From Dermatophagoides farinae (Eukaryota > Arthropoda > Arachnida > Sarcoptiformes > Pyroglyphidae), in contig NC_134681.1 of NCBI RefSeq assembly GCF_024713945.1, positions 4,069,501-4,133,500 on the forward strand: 64,000 bases of DNA, read 5' to 3'. A program made the position numbers and the translations under genes. Shown here in pieces: positions 42,801 through 56,500 of the stretch. The notes below the pieces were generated by a model. That model was not told the origin of the DNA. It saw only the letters and a list, made by a program, of their open reading frames with translations, and did not search any database. Within the stretch, counting starts at the first letter, position 1. Each line of letters opens with the position of its first letter.

Positions 42801-45800
42801 TGTTCGTTTTTGGCCATCACCATTATTTGATGATTCTGGTTCAGGCTCAATACGTTGATGATGATGATGATGATCCATGCGCATCAAACAAACACACACA
42901 CACACACACACTAGGCATATATATTTTTTTTCCAGGTACCAGTTTTTTTTTTGAATTTTTTATCAAATAATAAAATGAAACGTGCGCGCCATTGTATACA
43001 ACACATACACAGCACACCGTATAAATACAGCCGGTCAAGTGTTTCATCTGTTAAGTTCGTGTGTGTGTGTGTGTGTGTTTCATCGGGTAAATTGAAAAAG
43101 GAAAAAAATATATTCAAAATTCTTTTCTGTGTAAATGTGTATTTTTGTATTTAGTCAGCACAAAATTATGGATTTTCATGTAAATCTTATCTGTCTCTCT
43201 CTCACTCTACATTTTAATATTTGCAAATAATAAAAATAAACATAATTATAATTATCATCATCATAATCATCATAAACTACTTTACCTGGCATGTGTTTGG
43301 TCCAGGATCCAGGAAAAGGTGGTATACAGACACACACACACACACAAAATTACATAAATTAATTGACCTTAGAAATTTTCTTTTCTCTTCATTACAATTC
43401 AAATTCAGTTTGGTTTTTCCATTTTCCATTCCATTCTATATATAAATATTCATTATAAATAGTTAATGAAACCAATAACAACAACAGTGACAGCAACAAC
43501 AACAACAACAACAACAACAGAAAAAAAAATTCAAATTCCATTTGTGATTTCAATATTCAAATCGTTGCCCAAGATATTGTGCTTATGCATTAAGCGTTTG
43601 GTTTCAGATGAACCATTTTTTTTTCTTTTATTATATAAATAAATACATTCGCAACATAGACACACACACAAACAGACACAAATAGATTTACCTTTCTTTT
43701 CCACTTTTACCATTTTTTATGGTTTTCTTTCACTCTCTCTCTCTTGCTCTTTATGTTTTGTCTGTTCAATTTGATTGCTTTTGCCATTTATATAAAAATT
43801 TTTTTTTTCATTCGATTCATTCACTGTGTTTACTTAAAAAATTTCAATTGAATTTAAATTTTCTTTTTTTCCATCCGCAAATACAATGATGATGTTGTTC
43901 CATTAGAAAGACAAGATCGACCAACAACCAAGTTATCTCATCGATGAAGATTTTTCTATGCATAAAAAAAACATTCAGTTTCATCATCATCATTCTAATT
44001 TCATCAATTAATAAACAACATTGTTGTAGTTACATTTGATTGACTTATTTTCTTTGGATGAATAAATCGATCCAAAATAATAATGATGATGATGATGATG
44101 ATTTTTTTATTTTGATGAATAACAAATGTACATCTTGTTTCTTTTTTTTTGGTATTTGTTGACGTTATTTTTTTTCTCTTATTATTCCAAATTTTTCTAG
44201 GATTCTAGGACTCAGTACCCAACACAAAAACAAAATATTTTCTTTTTGGTTTTTTTTTGCCGTTATTTTTTTTTATTGTTGTTGTCGTTGTTCAAAACAT
44301 CTTATACATTATTGATTATTGATTCGGCCATCGCCATATAATCACCATTTTCATTTTTTCTCTTTCTATTTTAGATCAAAATACCTGTGTGTGTGTATGT
44401 GTGTGTGTTTGTATACTATCACAAACACCACCACCACCATGATGTCAGCCAGCCAGCAAAATATTTTCTGCTGACTAGCTTGATTTTTTTTTTTTGGCAG
44501 TTTTTTATCATCACAATTTTTTTTTTGTTTGTTTGTTTGTTTCCGCAAAAAAAACACTTTCATTGCCATTTGGATGGCTGGTTTGGTTGGTTGTCTCGCT
44601 CTCTCTCTCTCCGTCTGTGTGTGCGTGTGTTCGATGATTATTATCGATATACTCTCCAGGCATCAAATGTAAGTTTTTTTTTGTTGTTGTTGTTGTTCTT
44701 TTGTTCTTTTATAATTTCAATTAAGATTATCACATTTTTTTTTGTTTCTGGATATTTGATTGTCAAATTAATCGATAAATTAATTAATTGTTTTTCTTTC
44801 AAATTCATTGAAATTTGTGGGGCAAAGTTCTGGCAAGATGGGTAAGAGATGATTGTGAAATCAGAAACAGAGAAAAAAAAAATTTTCCATCAACATTGGA
44901 AAGCCAAATTGATTAATTTGATTTTCAGGATTATCAATCAATTGATTGATTTATCGAAAACCTTTGTTTGTAATGATGATGATGATAATAATGATTAGTG
45001 ATCGATTTTATTCTTGATCCAAATCCAGAAAAAAAACAAAAAATCATCAGATTCATTTTCAATCAAAAGGATTTCGAAATGAAAATCGAATAAATTGTTT
45101 GGGATGGCAGAAAAAAAAAATTTTTTTTTCTTGTTTTTGAATTGAAAATTAAAATATAAAAAATCAACTTCCCATCTTATCAAAGCTATGTTCAAACACA
45201 ATGAATGTCAACAAGAAAAGGGAATTTTATTTTTATTTTTTTTGTTTCTTTCAAGCAGCCACCAGTCAGCCAGCCAGCCAGTCAGCCATGATCAACATTC
45301 AAAAACAGATATTTTTTTTTTGTTCACAAATTTAAAATTTTGAAAAATTAATGCAAAAGAAAAAATTGATTTTCATAATGATTCCATTAAAATGGTCCAA
45401 TCACATGATGTTGATGATGATTTTTTTTTACAACAGACCGGCATACGTTGTACTTGATAAGTGTTTGTTGTTGTTGTACATTTTTTTTTTTTTTGGTTCC
45501 AAATAAAAAAAAAATAGCTAGATTTTTTGTTTTTGTTTCTAGATTGTGTATGTGTGTGTGTGTGTGTGTGGGTTTTTCTTTTTTTTGACAGCTAGATTAT
45601 CAACAATTCGTTGTTCAATTTGTATTTTTGTTTTTGTTTTCATGGTTCAAATGGCTTGGAATTTTTTTTCTTTTTTCACCCTAATCACATTATTACCACC
45701 AATGAAAATGGTTCTCTCTCTCTCTTTCTCTCAACATTACAAAAACAAAAACACAATGTTTATAATTTTTCAAGTTGTTGTTGTTGTTGTTGTTTTTGCT

Positions 45801-46502
45801 TGTGACAACAGCTTTCATCGATTTAAAACATAGGTGTAACATATCCATATTATAGAAATGACCAAATCATTTGACGTTCCGCACATACATACACACACAC
45901 ACACACACAATCATTATGTTGATGTTGATGATGATGATGATGGAACGTTCCAGGACCAACTTTTTTTTTCTTGCCGTTTTTTTTTCTTCATTTTCGATGG
46001 ATGTGCACAGAATGCAAAAAAGTATTTTTCATTTTCTCACTCACTTTCACATTCACACTCAATTTTTTTTTGTTTCGTTTGCTGATGGATGCTTGATTGT
46101 TATCATCATCATCATCAACATAATGTTGTGTGATGAACAACAATTTTATCGACCAGAAAGAAAAACATCACACACACACACAGACATACTGAGAATCATT
46201 AAACACACATCTGAATGAATGAAAAGGGAAATTTTGAATTTACATTCCGGCTTAGATGAATGAATGAATGAATAAATAAATTTCAATCAAATTCTTTGGT
46301 TATAATAGCAGCCGTAGCTTTTTTTTGCCGGTCATTTTTAAATTGTTGAGCAATATATTACGAGATGAAGAAAATCTCGATATATACGATATAAAAGTTT
46401 CGAAAAAGTTCAATGGCATTCTAATATTTGAATTGACGTTTAATTTTTCTAAATTCAATTATCCATTATTTTTTTTCATTAATTAATCCTAATGTACCAT
46501 TT

Positions 46503-46685
<183 letters not shown>

Positions 46686-46693
46686 CAGTCAGT

Positions 46694-46790
46694 CAGTCAT
46701 TCAGCCATTCATCAAGCAGAAAAAAAAGAGAGAGGCAATTCAGCCATTCATTCATTCAGTCATTCAGCCATTCATCAAGCAGAAAAAAAA
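46694..46790. repeat. Direct duplication next to the AG microsatellite
   Basis: A unit beginning CAGTCATTCAGCCATTC and ending AGCAGAAAAAAA occurs at 46694-46727 and 46757-46790 (period 63 bp), with a short AG remnant between. It is likely slippage-driven duplication at the edge of the microsatellite. Confidence 0.8.
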
Positions 46791-47047
46791 AACATAAACA
46801 TTTTTGCAATTCCAAAAACTCTCAACTGTCACTTGAATTTTGCAGACACAGACACTATGACTATGTCTGTGTGTGTGTGTGTGTGTATGTTTTAGCTGTT
46901 AATTAGTTTAATTAGAATCAGAAATGGACGGTAATTTTTTTTTTTTGAAACTAAACAAATATAATGATTCTCATTTGTCGACTTTTTGTTGTTGTTTGTT
47001 GTTTTTTATGATTATCAAACAACAACGTTTCAGATAATGATGAATGA

Positions 47048-47317
47048 ATGATGACAACAACAACAACAACAACAAGGACAAGAGTGAATAATTTTTTTCT
47101 TTTTGACAAACAAACAAGAATAATCTCTATTTTTTTTGATAATTTTCATCATTCAAATTGCCATAACCATAAGCTGACTTTGGGCCAACAACAACAAAAA
47201 CAAAAACAATTTTACGCTGTAGATTTATCCGATTTGAATGGCCACGGATATCCGGTGGAACAACCAAACAAACAAATCAAGAAAAGAATAGATTCCCTAG
47301 AGCAAAAGTTATGCTGA
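47048..47317 (+). other. Short codon-like open stretch, unassigned
   Basis: The last 35 codons (QFYAVDLSDLNGHGYPVEQP and on to KQIKKRIDSLEQKLC) are far less repetitive than the surroundings and might be a terminal exon. The first part is Thr repeats and phenylalanine-rich noise. TTTCAG just upstream (47033) could be an acceptor. No family is recognised and chance cannot be excluded. Confidence 0.2.
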
Positions 47318-48371
47318 TGATGATCTGTTTCTTGAATCATAAACACAAAACACACATACACATATATTCATACATACGCGCACCTACAAAAAAAAAACAC
47401 ACAAATCAAAGATGTTTATGCGTGCGTATTGTATGTGTATGTGTATGTGTGTATGCGTGTTTTGTCACATTGTTCATCGATATCCATCAATCAAAAATGA
47501 ATTAACAACAACAATAACAAAACAAATCGTAAAACCAACTGATCATCTCATTGATTTATTGGATTTATTGATTTGTTGTTGTTGTTGTTGTTTGGTGTTC
47601 ATTTTTTTCATTATTATTTTCTTCGTTTATTTGAAGAAGAAAAAAAAAAAAAAAAAAAAATTTTCAAAAATCCAAAAACACGCTCATCTTGGCCTAACTT
47701 TTGCGTTTAGAGGAATCAATGTTCATCATTATCAACATCATCATCATCATCATCGTCATTCACTTTGGGCTATTTTGAATTATTTAACACTTGAACAATC
47801 AACTAGCAACGGTATTTGCTTTTGTTTGTTCATTTTCATTCTTTTTTTTTGATCTCATTGATGATGCATGACAGTGATATTATACCAATGCATGAAAAAA
47901 ATTTTTTTTTCTCTCCTCTCCATTCTCTTTATTCAATGAAAAACGTTTCTTCTTTCTTTCTTTTTTTCCAGTGAATGATGATGAATGAATATATTTAATT
48001 TTCTCAAGAATATAGAGTGAGCAAAAAAAAAAAAAAAAATAAAACACTGCTTCAAGCGTTTCAGAAAGCATGAAATGGCAACTAAAAAAAAAAAAAAAAG
48101 AAGTGAAAAGAATTATCAATCAGAATTAGTGATTTCCAAGGAATAAAAAAAAAGACAAAAAATTCAGATTTCTTTGCACTTTTTTTTATTATTTAGATAA
48201 CAAAATGTCAACATTAGTGAAAGAATAAAGTGTGTTTGAATGAAATGATTGATTTCATCATCACTATTATTATTATTATTAGACGAAAGATTTATCATTT
48301 GAAGCAACTGAAATTTTATTTCTTTTCATTATCATCATTCATTATTCATTATTCATTAATTGAAAATGTAA

Positions 48372-48941
48372 TTAAAAATCAAGATCGGCATCAATTTCCG
48401 TCATGGTAATCAAATTGTTACCATCTTTATCTAATTTCTTAAATTCAGCAATAATATTCATTGAAGAAATTTGATCATCCGTCAACGTGGTTTGAATTAA
48501 TTGTTCAAATTCTTTACTATTCAACATTTTATCATCATTTTGATCATTATCGATGAACATACGATACATAAGATCTGTTTGTGCACGTGAATCACTATTA
48601 TCCAATGACATTGTTAATGATGCTGGTTCTTCAATAAAATCTGATGTTTTATTTTGATTTTCACAGAATGCAGTATTCCAACACCATAATGCTGGATTAC
48701 CTTTACGGCAGCCACCATCACAATTACAACCGAATATATTACATGAACCATAACCACAATAAATATTTGCTTCTTCACAATCGGCACAACGTTTAGCAGG
48801 ATGATCTTTTGGTTCTGAACATTTAAAAACTGAATAACAACATTCGGCCGTGGCCATATCGAATTCAATCATTGCCATTATTGTAATAATAACAATGACC
48901 ATTGTTACTGTTGTTGCCATTACACTTTTCGTCATCATCAT
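48372..48941 (-). CDS. Secreted Diedel-like Cys-rich domain fused to two EF-hands
   Basis: Single-exon, 189 residues. The start is the first of three consecutive ATGs (48941); the leader to about residue 32 is hydrophobic (VTMVIVIITIMAMIEF) and reads as a signal peptide. Residues 33-95 hold twelve Cys, with YCGYGSCNIFGCNCDGGC at 61-78, which I recognise as the core signature of the Diedel family, small secreted immune modulators of insects with relatives in some insect viruses. After a linker with one N-glycosylation sequon (NKT, 97-99) come two EF-hand loops, 133-144 (D, N, D at positions 1, 3, 5 and E at 12) and 171-182 (D, D, N and E at 12, Asn instead of Gly at 6). This join is not one I know from the family. 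Calcium binding is inferred from loop residues; an immune role is inference from the domain. It has no close neighbours. Confidence 0.8.
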   Translation of the reverse strand: MMMTKSVMATTVTMVIVIITIMAMIEFDMATAECCYSVFKCSEPKDHPAKRCADCEEANIYCGYGSCNIFGCNCDGGCRKGNPALWCWNTAFCENQNKTSDFIEEPASLTMSLDNSDSRAQTDLMYRMFIDNDQNDDKMLNSKEFEQLIQTTLTDDQISSMNIIAEFKKLDKDGNNLITMTEIDADLDF

Positions 48942-50206
48942 TAAAAATCAAAAATAGTAATCAATGGGAAAAACAAAACAAAAAAAAACACAAATAAATT
49001 AAGATTAAACTCAATGTCTAAAATGTTGCCAATTTTATAGCCCAAAAAAACTAAATCATCCATCCAATAAATAATGATGATGATGGTACTTCAAACAAAA
49101 CAAAAAAAAAATCCAGAACAATCGAAAAAAAAAATAAAATTTTCAATTTCAATTTCAAGTACAAACAATACATAAAACAAAAAAATTTCCTCTCTTTTCC
49201 CTCTTCAATTTTTTTTTTGGTGATTTTGTTGATTTCAATTTCATCTAAATTTTATTGATGATAACCGATCAATCGATTTCTCTTTTTTTTGATCATTACA
49301 CACATTGATTATCATAAATATACGTGTACATGTTTGTTTGCATTTATTATGAAAAATTAATTGTTTTCATCCTCATTTGATTCTTTTGTACTTATCATTT
49401 TTATGAATCTCAGGTTTGTTTTGTCCTTCAAAAATAAAAAATAAAAAAATATTGCACATTAATTGATTCAATTGCTCAATGATCATGAAATAATGTTGAT
49501 GATGATGATGATTGTAATACCAGCCAAAAAAAAAAAAAAAATTTTTTTCTATTTCTCAATGACTAAGATTTGTTATTTGGTCAAAACAAAACCCAAATAT
49601 TTATACGATGACTATGACATTATCATGTGCAATGTTTCTCATCATCATCATCATCATCATTCTATTCAGTTTTGTTTGTTTTTTCACTGGTATAGATAGA
49701 ATATGGTGATCAAAAAATAGATTGGCCAGCAAAGTATCAATGTAATGGACATACACACACACACACACACACAAAAGACAATTAATCCATCCACATATCG
49801 ACCTGGAATAAAAATCTTTATCGATCCATCATATTGTCCCTTTGAATTTGTGTTTGTTTTTTGTTTTGTTTTTTTTTCGGTAGATAAAAATTTGCTATTT
49901 ATTCTTACTCCTTACTTGTCATAAGGTTTTTTTTTCTCATTATTTTCTAATACCATCACACCGTTCGTGGTTCGTGATCGATATTTTTATAATAATAATA
50001 ATAATAATAAATTTATTCGTCTAAATTTATAACGACTAAATGAAAAAGAAACAAATTGAAAAATTGCCCGGATATATAAACATGTGAGGATTATCGATCG
50101 ATCGATCCATCGATTGACATAACAACACAAAAAAAACACGAAAAAAAAACAATCCTGGATTTATTCCAATATACTAAACATTGTTGTTTTTACTGGCCAG
50201 ATTCTG

Positions 50207-50354
50207 GTTCTTTTGGATCCAGAAAAAGATGAATTTTTTGAATTGAAAAATAGATGGCGACTTGAATCACCATTCAAATGGTTCTTTTGGATCCAGAAAA
50301 AGATGAATTTTTTGAATTGAAAAATAGATGGCGACTTGAATCACCATTCAAATG
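50207..50354. repeat. Perfect 74 bp tandem duplication
   Basis: Two identical copies, 50207-50280 and 50281-50354, each starting GTTCTTTTGGATCC and ending CACCATTCAAATG. No difference was seen between copies, so the event is recent or the copies are kept alike. Each copy includes AATAGATGGC, shared with other repeats in the window. Confidence 0.95.
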
Positions 50355-50512
50355 ATTATTATTCACTTTTTTTTCATTTTGAATTAAATTTTATTATTAT
50401 TTTTTCGGGATTAAGAATTGAAATCATTATTATATTAGTAATTGTAATTGTAATAATCGGAACACTTTGAAAGGGTTAACAAAAAAAAAGTTCCGAATGA
50501 TTTAGTTGACAT

Positions 50513-50518
50513 TTTATT
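50513..50518 (-). promoter_or_regulatory. Candidate polyadenylation signal of filamin
   Basis: AATAAA on the minus strand (TTTATT as printed) about 20 bp after the filamin stop codon, followed by T-rich minus-strand sequence. It would give a very short 3' UTR. Confidence 0.4.
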
Positions 50519-50536
50519 GTAATGGTTGGTTAAAAT

Positions 50537-53500
50537 CTAATCAACAGTAAATTGAAGTACACCACCAGGTATTGGTTGACCACCATATTTCATTTCGATT
50601 GTATAATTACCCGGTTGTTTAACCTTATAATTAACACTATATGTTCCATCAGGATTACGTACAACTTTACAATCAATATTTTCTTGTGTTTCACGTTCGG
50701 TCTGTGTTTTGGTTTCACGTCTTGTTTCACGAATTAAACGTTTACCACCAGTCGGTGTTGTTTCAATTCTTTCCGTAACAGTTTCTTTACTTTCCGATGA
50801 TGATGTTACACGTGTCACTTTACATGTCAATGATCCCGGTCCAGCTTGTGATGCATCCACTTTAACTGAATATTCTTGATTGGCAACACATTTATCTTTT
50901 AATTCACCATCTTATTTGAAATTATTTTTTTTTCCAATGAATATAATGAGAATGAGAATAAATATTAAAATATATAACCATTGATGGATTACATACCGAT
51001 AATTTTGCATTTACTAGCATCACCAGTCTGTGTGACATCCACTTTGAATGGTGGTGCAACTTCTTGTCCATCGAATTTGACAACAATTTTATGTTCACCA
51101 ATATCTTCCGGTATATAAGTGATCTTATATGTACCATCTTTAAAATCGGTTTTCCAATAACGAATTCCTTTATCTTTTGGATTCTAATTTGATTTACAAA
51201 TACAATAAAATTCATTGAATTATGAATAAATGGATTGTACAGATTGTCATACCATAATGCCAACTTGTAAATCACCGATTCCAGCTTCTTTTGTATCGAC
51301 AATGAATTCAGCTGGCATACTTGCCGGAACTTTTTCCTTTAGACCACTGATTTTTACTTTATTTGGTTCAGATTTCTTTTTCACTTGCATCTTGAACGTA
51401 CTAATAAAACAGATAAATGGAGAAGAAAATATTGAAAAGTAAACATCATCATATACATACCTGCCCTTAATATCTTTACCACCATAAGTGACTTTAACAT
51501 TGCATGGACTACCTTCAGGTGGTGGTTTATAGCTAACATCATATGTACCATCACCATTATCTTTAATGACTGGTTTGTCCGGTATTGGACCTTTATCGCC
51601 ACTAATTTCAACACCAAGTGGAGCTTTAGCCGATTTTTTAGCATTCACTTTGAATGACAATGAATCAGTGGCACGACAATTATTCGGATCGACACCAGGT
51701 CCAGAAGCAGTAACTTTTGAAGCATCAACTTCACCTTGAACCGGTACTTTGAATGGGCTTCCTATTGTGAGCAACAACAACAAAAAAAAGATGTCAAACT
51801 CAGTAATAACGAAAAAAAACGAACAAGAATCGATAATACATTACATACCAGGCACTTGTTGATCACCAAATTTAACTGCAATATTATAGTTACCAGGATC
51901 ATCCGGTATATATTGAACCGTACATGATCCATCACGATTATCGATGCATGTAACTTTTGGTTCAGATGGACCTTCAATAGCAATACCTAATCCACCGTTA
52001 CCGGCACCAGCGGTGACAACAGTAAATTCATTCGGTTGATTAGCATAACCTTTTTCAATACCAGGTCCAAATACTTTGACTTTTTTAGGATCAAAACCGG
52101 CTTGTGCTTTAACTTTTTGTGGCATACCGGGTATTTGGCTATCATCATATTTGCAATCAAAAGTATATTCACCTAAAAAAAATAAGAAATTATAAATACA
52201 GGTAAATAAATAGCAAAAGAAAAACAATTTACCTTCTTCTGGTAGAATATATTTAACTTTATAAGTACCATCATTGTTATTATCAACAGAATTATGAATC
52301 TTTTTGCCAGTTGGTGAACGAATAGTACAGGATATCTTGCCATCACCAGATTTTTCGGTTCCTTGTGCATTAACAGTAAAACTGTTGATACAAGATGAAT
52401 ATTGATCTATGAAATGAAGAGAGAATTTTGGTTGCATTGGTCATCATATTTTATAACTTTTTTGTTTTGTTTTGTTTTTGTTTTGTTGATCGTTCACCAA
52501 TATGCAGTAGTAGTAGTAGTAGTAGTAGTAGTAATACGGTTAGTGAAAACAATTTGACAAGCAATACAATCAATCAATACAACATTTTGCGGCATGCCAA
52601 AACAAAGGCGACGATAATAATAAGGAAAATATATGGATTATATATGAATAATGATGATGATTTGAATCTGTAATCAATAAAGAATACTTCTTCGTTGAAT
52701 TGATGCATTAAATGATTTAGATCGTTGTGGTTGTTGTTGATAATGATACATTTTTCGATGGATAGTGGTGGATTTCATCATATCTTCGATTGATTGAAAT
52801 TTTTGTTCATCATTTATTACTTCCACACGATATGGTGAATTGGATAAATGATACATATTATACAATACTGATATATAATATATACCAATTTTTGTTGGTA
52901 TATATGCTATTGAACAACTACGATCACCATTATCTTTACAATAGATTGCTGCATGTGATGGTCCTTCGACAATCACTTTGACACTTGTAACACAAGCAAC
53001 AGAAGTATTTCCACTGTTACGTACTTGTTTTAGATCGACAACAAATTGACCTAAACGATTTACATGACAAACTGGTCCCAGACCTGGTCCATATGCACGA
53101 ACTTGTTGTGCTTGTTGTTCTTGTTCAAGTAATTGATAATCTTCATCCGTAATTGTAGGTAATATCGGTAATGGTAATACTTCCACTGAATATGGTGAGC
53201 CAGCAATATTGACACTGTTTAATAAAACTCTAATCTGATATGTTCCAGTTAATTTCGGTGTAAAATGTACAATGAATCCACCAGTGGCAACGGTCAATGT
53301 TGGCAATATGCTGATTCGTGGTGCTGTCGTTCGAATATTATTATCATCATTTTGTTCCATTGATACATAATAATCATTTGGTTCATCAATAATAACGGAA
53401 ACATCATCATATTGTCTACATCCAGGTCCAATCAATACACGAAATGTTTGCATCGAATTTATCATCATAACTTGGATCATGGTTATTGATTTGATTGATC

Positions 53501-56500
53501 GATATGATGAACGAAGAAAACATGTGACAACAACATGGAAACATAGATAGAATTCATACAATAAGGTTCATGTAGCATTTGACATTTTTTTTGTTTTGTT
53601 TGGGAATTTGAATGGATGATAATTCAATCGTAATAAAATCCATTCAAATCTCATTCTATCTATCTTCTATAAATATCAATCACTACGTATAATTGTCATG
53701 GCTAATTGTTGCGCATTATTTGTTTATTTTTTTTAATATTAAAAAAAGCTATATAGCTAATCACTAATAGCGTGCATATGGGCAAAAAAAATGTTAGTCA
53801 TATATAATATGTTAATAAATGTGTATATGAATTTTGCCAAACAAAAACTAAATGAATACATACTTGGTTCTAATCCTTCAATTTTCACTTTGGATACATC
53901 AGCAGCTGGTGTTACATTAACATCGACAGGTAATTTAGGAATTTGTTTACCGGCAAATGTAGCATTCACTTTATATTTGCCTGGATTTTGGGCAGTATAT
54001 TCGACAGTATATTGACCATTTTGATGATCGGTCACAGCTGTTGGTACATCATTGCCTTTTTCATCTTTGATCTGTGGAATCAATTCACCTGAACCGGCCG
54101 ATCGTGCATCAACAATAAAATGTGTTGTTTTGCCCGGTTTGACACCTTTTTCCAATCCAGGACCATATAATTTAATCTAGTAATTTAAACAAAAAAAAAT
54201 TGAATTCAACAAAAATCCAACAAATCTACATACCTTGGATGGATCAGCAACACCACCGACTTCTACTCGATATGGACTTTTAGCTACAGCTTGTCCACCA
54301 TAGTTAATCTGAACAGTATGTTTACCCAATTTATCTGGTGTATATTTCACTTTATAGGTACCATCTTTATTATCAGTGATTTTTGTTTCAACCTCTCGAT
54401 AATCAGTATTATCCATGACGGAAATTTCCATTGGAATATTCTTGCCACCAGCTTTTCGTGTATCGACAGTGAATTCAGTTGGCTGAGCAATAACAACTCC
54501 TTTTGGATTCAGTCCTGGACCAGTTGCCGTAACCAATTCGGGTTTGAAATCAGTTTTGGCCACAATAATTGGACAGTATGGCGATTTCGGTATATCCTCA
54601 CCATCGACAGTAATATGAACAGCATATTCACCCGGTGCGGTTGGATGATAGATAACTTCAGCCGATCCATCGCCATTATCATTACATTCAATTTTAGCAT
54701 ATGACGGTCCTTCAACTGAAAATCCTAATGTACCAGTTTCGCCATTAGTATCAACAGTGAATTTGGCTGGATAGCCAACAATACCGCCTTTTAATCCAGG
54801 TCCATAGGCAACAACTTTACTATCAATCAATGGTCCAACTTGAACCTCAAATGGACTTTGAAAGATTTCCTGATCACCAAATGAAACTTCAACCACATAT
54901 TTGCCTTCTTTCAATGGTTTATAATCACAATTATAAGTGAAACCATCTTTAGCTTTAAGAATATTGCATTTGACTTCTTTGCCTTCAGGTCCAATAACTT
55001 TGATTTTTGGTGTACCTGGACCGGCACCTTCAGTTGTAACACGAAAATCGGCAATATCATTAACACGAACACCAATAGGTTGTAGACCACGACCAAATGC
55101 ACGAACTTTTCGTGGATCACATGGTGGTGCAACAGTAGTTTTGAATGGGCTTTGTGGTACTGGTTTGCCAGCAAAATTAACCGCAACTTGATGTGGACCT
55201 TGTAATTGTGGAACATATTCACAACGATATTTCTTTTCATCTTCACCATCTTGACGCAAACGCATTGGAACCGAATTCGTTTTGCCATTCGGATCGGTAA
55301 TGACAACTTCCACTTGACCAATACCGGCACCATTTGTATCGACATCAAAATATGTTTGTTTACCAACTTGTGGTCCTTTTGGTTTTAGGCCAGGACCTTC
55401 ACATTTAACTTTAGATGGATCACCAGGATTACCTTTTACTTCAACTTCAAATGGTGATTTTGGCACTTCAGTTCCAGAATATTTGACAATTACTTTATGT
55501 TTTCCTTCCATTTTTGGCGTATAGGTGCAAGTATAAGTTTTGGCTTCATCATCATTGAATTTAACATCAACTGGCGTTTGTTTTCCTTTTGGATCTTCTA
55601 AAAACACTTGAACCTCACCATCACCAGCACTAAATGTTTCTACTGTGAAATTTGTTTTAGCACCATTAGTGACGCCGGTCTTTTGAATACCAGGACCGTA
55701 GCATCGTACACGTTTTGGATTGTGTCGTGGTTTGGTTGGCGCATTCTCTTTCAATTTAGCATTAGGAAATTGTGACAAAAAAGTCATCATTGATAATTCA
55801 TCTACTTTAGGATTAACCATTTCTTCAGCAGTAACCAATGGTGCTACACCTAAAAATTCTTCAGCTGTACTCATTGCTTTTTGAACATTTTTCAATGATT
55901 CATTTGGTTTCCATTTATCCCAATCCGGACATAAACCAGGTGCACATGCATCAACCAATGCGCCAAGTGCTACACCATTATTCCAATCACTGGTAAAATT
56001 ATTAATTGGAACATCGGGCACTTTATTTTGTATCCATGCCAATAGACGTTGTTTAGGTGATGGGCCACCTTTTTCTTTATACATTGATTCATCTTCACCT
56101 TCCCACATTGGCATCGATATCGAATAATGTAAAATCAATGTCCACATTACACCACAAATTAATTTCACTTTACCATCGACAACATCGATACTATCTATAA
56201 ATAATAAATAACAAGGAATGAAAAAAAAAATTACCATTCGAAAAAAAAACCATTAAAATACGATACCAATGTTGACGATGCGAATTTTTTCATCATTTTT
56301 CAAAAATTGTAATGCAATATTAACATTTTCAATTTTCTGTGCACGAACTTTTGGACGTTTATTATAATTGGGCAATCGTTTACCGGATAACACTTCAACC
56401 AATGCAATTAAACGAATACCATCGCTAAAATCGGTGGTAATATCAGCTATATGTTTATTGACCGTACGAAGATGTTCATTTGCCCATCTTTTCATTGTTA

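Larger units (their letters stand above)
48942..50536. other. Interval between the Diedel-like gene and the filamin 3' end
   Basis: AT-rich DNA with A runs, an ATA run near 49990-50010, a CA run near 49753-49773 and the 74 bp tandem duplication at 50207-50354. It includes the upstream region of the Diedel-like gene (right of 48941) and the filamin 3' UTR. No further coding sequence is visible. Confidence 0.55.
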
